Positions 1 through 6,798 are shown, counted from the stretch's first letter. The stretch: 7,415 nucleotides of DNA from Helicobacteraceae bacterium (GCA_003250175.1 QKHD01000013.1:1-7415), one strand, 5' to 3'. Made by a program: numbers and translations. Notes: generated by a model not told the origin, from the letters alone.

Positions 1-1
1 G

Positions 2-2389
2 CTGGGAGCCCGCTGGGTCAGCCAGGGGGAGAAGAGCGGCTTTTACGAAAACGACACCTACCTGATCGCCCACTGTTTCGGGCACATGACCCGGCTTAAA
101 GACCCAGGCGAATACGACGAGCGCTGGCAGCGCTGGGAGGCAAGGCTGCTGGTTCCGGAGCAGTTTGAAAAACTGCTTATGAGCGAAAAGGAGGAGCAGG
201 GGCGCCTTATTCTCTCCCTCATCAAACGCCCCGATGTCACCGCACTCATCAACGCCGGCGACGCCGGGCGCGAAGGGGAGGGGATCCAGCGGGACCTCTA
301 CGAGATGGCCTTTGCCCAGATCGGCCCCAAGCCCGTCTACCGGTTCTGGACCTCCGATGTTTTGAGTAAACAGGTCATTGTGGAAGAGCTCTCCCGCCTC
401 AAACCGGGCGAGGCCTTCGACGGGCTCTATGCCGCCTACCTTGCCAGGGAGCGTTCCGACTGGATCGTCGGCTTTAACGCCACCCGCGCCTACACGGCGA
501 CCTTTGCCAAGGGGGGCAAGCCCCTTTCCATCGGACGGGTGCAGACTCCGGTGCTGGCCCTTATCGTCCGTCGGGAGGAAGCGATCGAAAACTTTACGCC
601 ACGTTCCTTCTGGAACCTCACCGCCTCCGGAGAGGGGATCGAGGCCAAGGCCGTCGCTCCGGAGCATCCGGAGGGCGACCGTTTTGCCTATTGGGATGAA
701 ACACTGCTGAATGCGCACCTGGCCCAGTGCGAGGGCAAACCCTTCGTGGTGGAGAAGGTGGAGAGCAAGGAGCGCCGTGAATACCCCAAGGGGCTCTTTT
801 CCATGCCGCTTTTGCAGCAGCACTGCAACGAGGCCTTCGGCTGGGCTCCGGAGCAGACCCTCGCGTTGGCCCAGTCACTCTATGAAAAACGCTTTACCAC
901 CTACCCACGAACCGACAGCGCCTACCTGGGCAATGCCCAGAAAGAGGATGCATTGATTCAAAAACGAGCCCGTGCCGCCGCCGTACTGATCGGTGAAGAG
1001 GCCGCCGTGGAGGCGATGTTAGGGGTTGCCCAGACGGGTACGCGGATTTTTAACGAGAAAAAGCTTACCGACCACCACGCCATTATTCCCTCCGATCTGA
1101 GCGATACCTCCGGAGGGTTCGGCAGGCTGACGCCGGACGAGCAGCAGCTCTTTCGCACCATCGCGGCGCGCTTTATCCACGCCTTTTTGCCCCCGGCGGT
1201 GATCGCGGAATCGGAGGCGACCTTGGTGTGCGAGGGGATCACCTTTGTGGCCAAGGCCTCCCGCTATGTGGAGGGCGGCTGGCGCGATATTACCGGCGAG
1301 ACGGGCCCGCAGGAAAAAAGCCTGCCGCCGCTGGATGCGGGGCAGCAGCTCTTTCTGGATGCCGCCGCCAAGGCCTTTACCACCAGCCCGCCCCAGCGCT
1401 TTACCCAGGGCGAGATCATCAAGGCGATGACCAACGCCCACCGCTACGTCTCAGAGGAGACGGACGACGCGGTCAAGGAGGCCCTGCGTCAGGCGGAAGG
1501 GATCGGCACGGGGGCAACCCGCGACAAGTTCGTGCCGCTCCTGGTGGAGCGGGGCTATGTGAGTATCAAAAACAACACCCTGCACCCGCTGCCCAGAGGT
1601 CGGGAGCTGATCGGCATGCTGAGCGCCATGGACATCACCGACTTTGCCTACACCGCCCTGCTGGAGCACGAACTGCAAAAGCTCGAATCCGGAGAGTCGA
1701 CCCTGGGGCTGGAAGGCTTTGTGGAAAAGAGCATCGCTTCGGCCAAGGCGCTGATTCAAAATGCCCGCAGTAGCGAACCGGCGACCAAGACGGCCTTTGT
1801 GACGGCCACGGTTCCGGAGGGAGCGACGGTGGTGGGGCCGTGCCCGTCCTGCGGCGACAAGGTGGTGGTCGGCACCCAGAACTACTACTGCGTCCGCCGC
1901 AAGGGGGGCGGGTGCGATTTTGTCATCTGGCACGACAGCCTGGCCATGATGGGGCACAAGAGCATCAAGGCCAGCGAGATGAAACGCCTCTTAAAAGGCC
2001 CCACGCCGCTCAAGGTCAAAAAGACCGACGGACGGGTCTACGAGGCGTCGTGCACCTTAGAAAAGGGCGAGCATAAGTGGCGGGTGCGGATCGATTTTGA
2101 CGCCGGACTCAAGGCGGAAAAGCTGGGCAAGTGCCCGGCGTGCGGGGCCGATCTGGAAGAGTCCCCCGCCGCCTTCGGCTGTTCAAGATGGCGGGAAGGG
2201 TGCGAGTTTAAGGTGTGGAAAGACGCGCTCAAGCGTTTCGGGGGCAAAAAATTGACCAAAACCCAGGCCAAACAGCTCTTTTCTAAAGGAGAGATTCCGG
2301 TTACGCTCAAACGCAAAGACGGGCAGGAGTATGAAAAACATGCAGTATTGGACACTCTCTATGGTTTGCGGATTAATTTCGATCGCTAA
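2..2389 (+). CDS. topB: DNA topoisomerase III (type IA), N-terminus cut by window edge
   Basis: This enzyme breaks and rejoins single DNA strands to relax negative supercoils and decatenate DNA. The frame is open from base 2, giving 795 residues; only about the first 20-25, including the usual first TOPRIM glutamate (AEKP motif), lie upstream. An internal ATG at 86 is not the true start, because the preceding codons encode family-typical sequence (ENDTYLIAHCFGHMTRL). The TOPRIM acidic motif is DAGREGE (residues 87-93), with Gly where many family members have the second Asp. The catalytic tyrosine is residue 301 (codon 902-904) in TTYPRTDS. Later come RSDWIVGFNATRAYT and GTGATRDKFVP, typical of the central domains. 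The C-terminus carries two tandem modules, each a four-Cys zinc finger (Cys 614/617/630/638 and 711/714/727/734) followed by a topoisomerase C-terminal repeat ending in RIDFD or RINFD. A CPSCG-type zinc tail makes it longer than E. coli TopB. The stop is TAA. Confidence 0.93.
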   Translation: MGARWVSQGEKSGFYENDTYLIAHCFGHMTRLKDPGEYDERWQRWEARLLVPEQFEKLLMSEKEEQGRLILSLIKRPDVTALINAGDAGREGEGIQRDLYEMAFAQIGPKPVYRFWTSDVLSKQVIVEELSRLKPGEAFDGLYAAYLARERSDWIVGFNATRAYTATFAKGGKPLSIGRVQTPVLALIVRREEAIENFTPRSFWNLTASGEGIEAKAVAPEHPEGDRFAYWDETLLNAHLAQCEGKPFVVEKVESKERREYPKGLFSMPLLQQHCNEAFGWAPEQTLALAQSLYEKRFTTYPRTDSAYLGNAQKEDALIQKRARAAAVLIGEEAAVEAMLGVAQTGTRIFNEKKLTDHHAIIPSDLSDTSGGFGRLTPDEQQLFRTIAARFIHAFLPPAVIAESEATLVCEGITFVAKASRYVEGGWRDITGETGPQEKSLPPLDAGQQLFLDAAAKAFTTSPPQRFTQGEIIKAMTNAHRYVSEETDDAVKEALRQAEGIGTGATRDKFVPLLVERGYVSIKNNTLHPLPRGRELIGMLSAMDITDFAYTALLEHELQKLESGESTLGLEGFVEKSIASAKALIQNARSSEPATKTAFVTATVPEGATVVGPCPSCGDKVVVGTQNYYCVRRKGGGCDFVIWHDSLAMMGHKSIKASEMKRLLKGPTPLKVKKTDGRVYEASCTLEKGEHKWRVRIDFDAGLKAEKLGKCPACGADLEESPAAFGCSRWREGCEFKVWKDALKRFGGKKLTKTQAKQLFSKGEIPVTLKRKDGQEYEKHAVLDTLYGLRINFDR

Positions 2390-2414
2390 AGGCTGAGATT
2401 AAATCAATCTAGGC

Positions 2415-2420
2415 TATATT
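2415..2420 (+). promoter_or_regulatory. possible -10 box (TATATT) for the propeller gene
   Basis: TATATT lies in the AT-richer 60-base gap after topB, 30 bases upstream of the ATG at 2450. No TTGACA-like -35 is visible at the expected distance. Campylobacterota sigma-70 promoters often lack one, but a single hexamer is weak evidence. Read-through from topB is equally plausible. Confidence 0.2.
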
Positions 2421-2435
2421 ACTTCCTAGTATGAT

Positions 2436-2443
2436 GAGGAAGG
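2436..2443 (+). promoter_or_regulatory. Shine-Dalgarno of the propeller/solenoid gene
   Basis: GAGGAAGG lies 6 bases before the ATG at 2450 and supports that start. Its core AGGAAG (2437-2442) is complementary to CTTCCT at 2422-2427, across a 9-base loop. The site could therefore be partly hidden in a short hairpin. Confidence 0.7.
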
Positions 2444-2449
2444 CCGCAA

Positions 2450-4579
2450 ATGCTCGTTAAACATGGGAAGACAATCAAAACCACGGCGACCCCGCTGGCG
2501 GTTTCTGTTTTTGACAATGAGTTGATCATGGTGGACAGCGCGTACATCTTCTACCGTTTTGACAGCAGCGACTTCTCCCTCATCGAAGCCAAACGCATCT
2601 CCACCAAATACGAACCCCACCACAACCTCTACCGCGGTTTTCACGCGGCGGGGCCGTACATCACCGTCACCTTCTCCGGAAAAAACACCATCTTCCTGCT
2701 CAACGCCCAGGGCAAACTGGAAAACGTCGGCAGCTCCGGATGGCACGCCGCCCAGGTGGAGAGCAGCTTTGTCTCCGTGGAAAACAACTACTTCCTCTCC
2801 GGAGGGCAGGACGGCAAAATCTACATCCACGACCTCCAGAGTGCCCGCATGATCGGCTCCCTGCCGCAAAAACCCGACTACATCGCCACCATCACCGTCG
2901 GCCAAAGCAGCAACCTGATCGGCTCCTCCTCCTTTAACAAGACCGTCACCGTCTACGACCTGGACAAGGGGCTGGTGCTGGCGGAGTTTAAAACGGAAGA
3001 GGTGGCCCAGAATCTCCTCTTTTTCGATAACGACCGCTACCTCTTTGCCGCCTGCCGCGACGGCAACGGCATGGTCTTTGATATTCATGAACAAAAACTG
3101 CTCAGTACCACCCACTACTTTAACGAGTGGCCCACGGCGATCACCTACAGCAAAGACCACCGCCACGCCATCGTGGGAACGCGAAACGGCTACCTCTATG
3201 CCATCGACCTGGCTAAAAACAGCAAACGCTTTAACGTCAAAATTCGGGAGATCGGCATTTCCAACCTCTACATCAACGACCAGCACCTGCTCGTCTCCTA
3301 CGTTGACGGGGTGAACGAGGTGTATGACCTCAATGTCGGTGAAGAGGCGATCAAACGCCACATCGAAGAGCAGAACTATACGGCGGCCAGAGAGGAGCTA
3401 AACAGCAATATTCTCCTCTTCCTCCACCCGGTGATCGCCCTTTTCGACACGGCGTGGGAGAGTGCCCTGGAGGCGGCCAAAACGGCGCTGCTGGTGGACG
3501 ACCTGGGCCGGGCCAGCCTCATCGTGTCGCCCTTTTTGTTTGACGAGAATAAAAAGCAGCAGTTCCATGCCCTGATCGGCGATCTGGAAAACGTGGCGGA
3601 GTTCAAGGACGCCTTCGAGCGCAAAGACTACACCAAGGCCTACGAGCTGGCGGAGAAAGAGCCGCTTCTAAAACAGTTTTCCATTTATAAAGAGATGGAA
3701 GACCGCTGGGAGAAGGTGATTTCCGCCATCAAGATGCTGATCCAAAACGATCTGGAAGCCAACAAACCCAAGTGCACGGCGCTGCTGCGCCCCTACATCA
3801 CCGTCCCGGAGAAGCGCCACATCGCGCAAAACATCATGAACAACGCCCACGCCTTTATCCAGGCGGAAAACGCCGTGGCGGTGAAGGATTACGGAGAGTA
3901 TTACCGTCTGGCTGCCAAACGCCCCTTCCTTAAAGAGACCCCGATGTACCAGAAACTGGGTGCGCTGGCGCTGCGGATTTTGGAAAAGGTCAATGATCTG
4001 CTCAAGCACGAGGAGTATGCCGAGGTGGTCAAACTGGCCAAGGCAAGCCTGCACTTTGCCCCCATCGAGGCGGACCTCAAGGCGGTCATCCAGGAGGTCA
4101 GCGGTCGCCTGAAGTTTATCGCCGCCATCAAGGCCAACGACCTGCACACGGTCTACGAGCTGCTGGGCCAGTACGACACCTTCTCCTATCTGCAGGAGTA
4201 TGTGGCCATGGACAAGGCCTTTAAGCAGCTGGTGCGCCAGGGCATGGAGTATGCCCAGCGCGGGGAGAGCGAGGCGGTCTATAACCTGATTAGCATCTAC
4301 CTTGAAATCCCCTACCGCATGGACAAGGCGGCGCAGGTCATGAAGGTCTCTTTCCTCAATGAACTGCGTCTGGCGGTGCGCATGGATGAGCAGGTGGACT
4401 GGATCAAGAGCTTCCGTCGCTACGCGGAGCTTTTTTCCAAAGACGCCGACATCAAGCAGCTGGCGCAGCTGATTAATAAATCCAAGGCTTTGGAGCACGT
4501 TCCGGAGCTGACGGATATGGAGTTCGGGTACCGGAAAAAAGAGGTACCCGCTTCGATTATTGTGGAGAGAGACGCCTAA
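2450..4579 (+). CDS. WD40-like beta-propeller plus alpha-solenoid repeat protein, function unknown
   Basis: This is a 709-residue protein with no signal peptide or membrane segment, so it is probably cytoplasmic. Residues 1-300 hold seven WD40-like blades, recognisable by their closing strands: IFYRFD (33), IFLLNA (81), IYIHDL (124), VTVYDL (166), GMVFDI (207), YLYAID (248) and NEVYDL (289). They are spaced about 41-47 residues apart, as in a closed seven-bladed propeller. Residues 304 to about 680 are helical and fall into four similar units of about 85 residues plus a partial fifth. Unit starts at residues 304, 388, 475, 559 and 642 share patterns such as KDYTKAYELAEKEPLLK and KDYGEYYRLAAKRPFLK. 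Such proteins usually scaffold protein complexes; no catalytic motif is visible. The gene follows topB by 60 bases and ends 4 bases inside the end of convergent hemH. 'WD40 repeat protein' is the safe name. The coding call is firm; the function is unknown. Confidence 0.9.
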   Translation: MLVKHGKTIKTTATPLAVSVFDNELIMVDSAYIFYRFDSSDFSLIEAKRISTKYEPHHNLYRGFHAAGPYITVTFSGKNTIFLLNAQGKLENVGSSGWHAAQVESSFVSVENNYFLSGGQDGKIYIHDLQSARMIGSLPQKPDYIATITVGQSSNLIGSSSFNKTVTVYDLDKGLVLAEFKTEEVAQNLLFFDNDRYLFAACRDGNGMVFDIHEQKLLSTTHYFNEWPTAITYSKDHRHAIVGTRNGYLYAIDLAKNSKRFNVKIREIGISNLYINDQHLLVSYVDGVNEVYDLNVGEEAIKRHIEEQNYTAAREELNSNILLFLHPVIALFDTAWESALEAAKTALLVDDLGRASLIVSPFLFDENKKQQFHALIGDLENVAEFKDAFERKDYTKAYELAEKEPLLKQFSIYKEMEDRWEKVISAIKMLIQNDLEANKPKCTALLRPYITVPEKRHIAQNIMNNAHAFIQAENAVAVKDYGEYYRLAAKRPFLKETPMYQKLGALALRILEKVNDLLKHEEYAEVVKLAKASLHFAPIEADLKAVIQEVSGRLKFIAAIKANDLHTVYELLGQYDTFSYLQEYVAMDKAFKQLVRQGMEYAQRGESEAVYNLISIYLEIPYRMDKAAQVMKVSFLNELRLAVRMDEQVDWIKSFRRYAELFSKDADIKQLAQLINKSKALEHVPELTDMEFGYRKKEVPASIIVERDA
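4525..4550. repeat. 8-bp inverted repeat at the convergent gene ends (candidate hemH 3' hairpin)
   Basis: CGGGTACC (4525-4532) and GGTACCCG (4543-4550) are perfect inverted copies around a 10-base A-rich loop. They lie inside the last codons of the propeller gene and 26 bases past the hemH stop on the minus strand. The stem is GC-rich enough to end or protect the hemH message. No T-run follows on either strand, so it is not a canonical intrinsic terminator. Confidence 0.5.
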
Positions 4580-5520
4580 GCCATCGCTTCGTGATAGAGG
4601 GCGACGAGGGTCGCAACAAAGGGGTCGCTGTCATTGGGGCAGCGGCAGACGCGGTAGTCGCTTAGACCGATCTGCTCCGCCACTTCCCGGTACTCGATGG
4701 CCAGTTCGAAGTCGGTTTCGGAGTTGTCGATGGTAAAGGCGATGGGGACGATGATCACCTTTTTGCCCGGCATGGTCTCCAGGGTTGATTCCAGGGAGGG
4801 TTCGAGCCACTTCATGGGGCCGACCTTGGACTGGTAGGCCAGATGGGTCGCGTTGAAGCGGATGTCCGATTGCGTCAGCTTCGCCGTGACGGCGTCGCAA
4901 GAACGGGTGACTTCGCGCTCATAGGGATCACCCCGGTCGATAACCTTCTGGGGCAGTCCGTGGGCGGAGTAGATCAGTTCAAACTCCGACGCGTCGCTTC
5001 CGTTTAGAGCCTGGGCAATGGTCTGGGCGACGGTTGCGATGTAGTCCGGATGATCATAAAACCGCGCTACCGTGTGCAGGGTAGGGTTGTAGTTCATCCC
5101 TTCCAGGGCGAGGGCCACATCCTCCAGGGACGAACCCGTTGTGGTAACGGAATACTGCGGGTAGAGGGGCAGCAGGCAGATATCGGTGACGCCCGCCGCT
5201 TGAAGCTCATGCAGGACCCCTTCGATCCGGGGCGGGGTGTAGCGCATGGCGTAGGCGATCTCCACCTCCGGAAGGGCCGTTTGAAGTTTGGCCACCAGCT
5301 GTCTGGTTAGCTCCGGAAGGGGGGATTTGCCCCCGATTTTGGCGTAGTTGGCCTGGGCATGGGGGAGGCGGCGCGTGGTAATCAGCCATGCCACCAGCGC
5401 CCGGATGGGCTGGGGGATACCCAGAATGTTCTTATCGTTAAACATGTTTTTTAAAAAGAGACGAATCTGGGCCGTATCTTCCGGACCGCCCATGTTGAGC
5501 AGCAAAAGGGCCGGTTTCAT
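4576..5520 (-). CDS. hemH: ferrochelatase
   Basis: This enzyme inserts ferrous iron into the porphyrin macrocycle in the last stage of haem synthesis; bacterial forms are soluble or membrane-associated. The 314-residue protein is a normal bacterial length and starts MKPALLLLNMGGPED, the family N-terminus. Other hallmarks are LPLYPQYSVTTTGS (117-130), YSAHGLP with catalytic His187, YQSKVGPMKWLEP (229-241), and IDNSETDFEL, whose Glu268 matches the conserved metal-site glutamate. Only two C-terminal cysteines (292, 294) are present, too few for the [2Fe-2S] cluster some ferrochelatases carry. The start is supported by AAGGAG 8 bases upstream. The ATG overlaps the stop of the upstream hydrolase-like gene (ATGA), implying translational coupling. 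The TAG stop interlocks with the TAA of the convergent propeller gene (4576-4579), leaving no space for a separate terminator. Confidence 0.96.
   Translation of the reverse strand: MKPALLLLNMGGPEDTAQIRLFLKNMFNDKNILGIPQPIRALVAWLITTRRLPHAQANYAKIGGKSPLPELTRQLVAKLQTALPEVEIAYAMRYTPPRIEGVLHELQAAGVTDICLLPLYPQYSVTTTGSSLEDVALALEGMNYNPTLHTVARFYDHPDYIATVAQTIAQALNGSDASEFELIYSAHGLPQKVIDRGDPYEREVTRSCDAVTAKLTQSDIRFNATHLAYQSKVGPMKWLEPSLESTLETMPGKKVIIVPIAFTIDNSETDFELAIEYREVAEQIGLSDYRVCRCPNDSDPFVATLVALYHEAMA
4601..4614. repeat. small 5-bp hairpin just past the propeller gene stop
   Basis: GCGAC and GTCGC flank a GAGG tetraloop, starting 22 bases after the plus-strand TAA and lying within hemH coding sequence. 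It has no T-run. It may be a chance structure, or it may help define the 3' end of the plus-strand message. Confidence 0.25.
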
Positions 5521-6659
5521 CGGGTCGTCTCCTTAAGCTCCAGCACCGTCTCCGGAGCGATGCGGTTGTTGCTGACCACTTCGGTGCGTTCCGGTTGCGG
5601 GGCTTGCAGGCCGTCCGCTACGAAATAGCTGCCCGGGTGCCATAAAAACCACCCTCCGGAGCCAAAGTTTTCCGCGGCGCTGATCTGCTCGCGGATCTCG
5701 TCGGCTTTGAAATAGCGTTTGTCAAAGCTGTAGTCCCGGAAGGCCTGCAGCCAGGGGCGGAAACGCTTGCGGGGAATTCCGGAGCGGATATGGGCGGTCT
5801 CCAGGCTGTAGTAGATGATCTCGTAGATATTCTCCATCGCCTTTTCATAATTGGGGATTCCCAGGTGGAATCCGGAGGGGTAGAGCATGGGGCAGATGAT
5901 GTCGGCATATTTGCCTAAGACATCCAGCCGCTGGCCGATGCCGGTGTCGTTGGTGTTCCAGCAGACATAGCCGTAGGTGTCGACGGAGATCAGCACGCCC
6001 ATGGGTTTGAGGGCGATTTTGGCTTTGGATAAAAACTCTTCGATGGCCGCCACACGGTTTTTTTCCGTGTTGGGCATGCCGAAGCTGATCGTTTTGGTGG
6101 CGGGGAAACGGATGTAGTCGAAGTTGATTTCGTCAAACCCCATGGCAGCGGCTTCCGCGGCAATGTCGACGTTGTAATTCTGCACCGCGGGACTGGCCGG
6201 ATTGGTCCAGGCGAGGTTTTCGTTGTTGTTCCAGACGATCCCCTTATGGTTGCGCAGGGCACTGTCGGGGTGGGCGCGGGCAAAGAGGTTGTCTTTAAAG
6301 ACGACCATCCGACCGATGACATAGACCCCCTTGTCATGGTACTCCTGAATCAGGGTGCGCAGGTCCTCGATGGTCTTTTTACGGTAGGCGCCGATGGTTT
6401 TGGCTTCGGGGATATTGCCCTGATAGGAGAGGTAGCCGTATTCGTTTTTGATGTCGATGACGACGGCATTGATCTCGGTCTTTTCCACGAGGGTGTCGAC
6501 CCGCTTTTTAATCCGGGAGCTTCCCGCCCCCCAAAAGGAGAGGTAAAGGACTTTGGGGTCCATATCCAGCGTCGAGACGCGCTTGGGTTCAAAACTGCTT
6601 TGGTCCTCCGCACCCAGAAGGGTCAGGGCCATTAATAATGCGATAAGTTGTCGATTCAT
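5517..6659 (-). CDS. secreted putative glycoside hydrolase-like TIM-barrel protein (DUF4015 type)
   Basis: This is a 380-residue protein. The N-terminus, MNRQLIALLMALTLLGA, is a short signal peptide with one Arg, a hydrophobic core and probable cleavage near Ala17. There is no lipobox Cys, so it should be exported to the periplasm. The body resembles the putative glycosyl-hydrolase barrels annotated as DUF4015. Landmarks are NAVVIDIKNEYG (64-75), VIGRMVVFKD (114-123), GFDEINFDYIRFP (174-186), LISVDTYGY (223-231), DIICPMLYPSGF (253-264), RPWLQAFRDYS (301-311) and GWFLWHPGSYF (336-346). Glu177 and Asp181 are the best candidate active-site acids, by analogy with barrel hydrolases. Substrate and activity are unknown; a cell-envelope polysaccharide is only a guess. 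About 30 residues follow the last barrel motif. The ATG at 6659 lacks a Shine-Dalgarno and an in-frame TGA lies just upstream; the start is kept because it yields the signal peptide. It is the first gene of a two-gene unit with hemH. Confidence 0.88.
   Translation of the reverse strand: MNRQLIALLMALTLLGAEDQSSFEPKRVSTLDMDPKVLYLSFWGAGSSRIKKRVDTLVEKTEINAVVIDIKNEYGYLSYQGNIPEAKTIGAYRKKTIEDLRTLIQEYHDKGVYVIGRMVVFKDNLFARAHPDSALRNHKGIVWNNNENLAWTNPASPAVQNYNVDIAAEAAAMGFDEINFDYIRFPATKTISFGMPNTEKNRVAAIEEFLSKAKIALKPMGVLISVDTYGYVCWNTNDTGIGQRLDVLGKYADIICPMLYPSGFHLGIPNYEKAMENIYEIIYYSLETAHIRSGIPRKRFRPWLQAFRDYSFDKRYFKADEIREQISAAENFGSGGWFLWHPGSYFVADGLQAPQPERTEVVSNNRIAPETVLELKETTR
5528..5534 (-). promoter_or_regulatory. 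Shine-Dalgarno of hemH inside the upstream gene
   Basis: On the minus strand AAGGAGA precedes the hemH ATG by about 7-8 bases. It is formed by the Leu-Lys-Glu codons near the end of the hydrolase-like gene. With the ATGA overlap, it indicates that ribosomes finishing the upstream gene can reinitiate on hemH. Confidence 0.75.
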
Positions 6660-6665
6660 GCAGCT

Positions 6666-6674
6666 AGTGTATCA
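6666..6674 (-). promoter_or_regulatory. possible extended -10 (TGATACACT) giving a leaderless message
   Basis: On the minus strand TGATACACT is an extended -10-like element: TG, one base, then TACACT, which matches TATAAT at four of six positions. TACACT ends 6 bases before the ATG at 6659. A promoter here would start transcription at or next to the A of that ATG, which would fit the missing Shine-Dalgarno. There is no recognisable -35. Confidence 0.2.
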
Positions 6675-6684
6675 GAAGAAATGC

Positions 6685-6697
6685 TAAAGATTCTTTA
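6685..6697. repeat. 13-bp palindrome upstream of the hydrolase-like gene
   Basis: TAAAGA and TCTTTA are perfect inverted arms around a single central T. The site lies 26-38 bases upstream of the start at 6659. If the proximal promoter candidate is real, it would cover the -35 region, where a repressor could sit. It is short and AT-rich, so chance is possible. Confidence 0.3.
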
Positions 6698-6720
6698 ATG
6701 AAGCGGGTTTTTTGGGGGAA

Positions 6721-6742
6721 GGGAGCGGGATGCAGCCGCCCC
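6721..6742. repeat. GC-rich hairpin in the spacer
   Basis: GCGG (6725-6728) pairs with CCGC (6736-6739). The stem extends through GGG (6721-6723) and CCC (6740-6742) past a bulged A, giving 7 pairs with a 7-base loop. No T-run follows on either strand, so a terminator is unlikely. In a minus-strand message from the TATAAT box it would be a structured leader element. Confidence 0.35.
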
Positions 6743-6774
6743 CTGCTTAAGGGAAAAATAGTGTATGCTTGAAA

Positions 6775-6793
6775 TGACTTATGCGGAAAGTCA
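6775..6793. repeat. 6-bp hairpin next to the distal promoter
   Basis: TGACTT (6775-6780) and AAGTCA (6788-6793) are inverted copies with a 7-base loop. The pair lies immediately downstream of the minus-strand TATAAT box, so it would form at the very 5' end of the message and might stabilise it, or act as an operator. Confidence 0.3.
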
Positions 6794-6798
6794 GGGGT

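Noticed and set aside
86..88. ATG at 86 as the topB start
   Set aside because: The frame is open back to base 2 and those codons encode conserved topoisomerase sequence, so the gene begins before the window.
1228..1773. 181-codon plus-strand frame inside topB
   Set aside because: It overlaps conserved topoisomerase sequence in another frame and encodes a Gly/Arg/Ala-rich product without motifs.
2426..3361. Long minus-strand open frame of 311 codons opposite the propeller gene
   Set aside because: It is antisense to a well-supported protein with clear blades, and its valine/glycine/aspartate-rich product is what the reverse of C-ending codons gives. No Shine-Dalgarno or family motif was seen.
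3668..4498. Minus-strand open frame of 276 codons opposite the solenoid half
   Set aside because: It is the reverse shadow of a GC-rich, helix-coding gene. The product has low-complexity Leu/His/Val composition and no recognisable domain.
6721..6742. GC-rich hairpin as an intrinsic terminator
   Set aside because: Neither strand has a T-run after the stem, so it is listed only as a hairpin.
6698..6772. 24-codon plus-strand frame (MKRVFWGK...)
   Set aside because: It has no Shine-Dalgarno, lies over the GC-rich hairpin and shows no recognisable feature.
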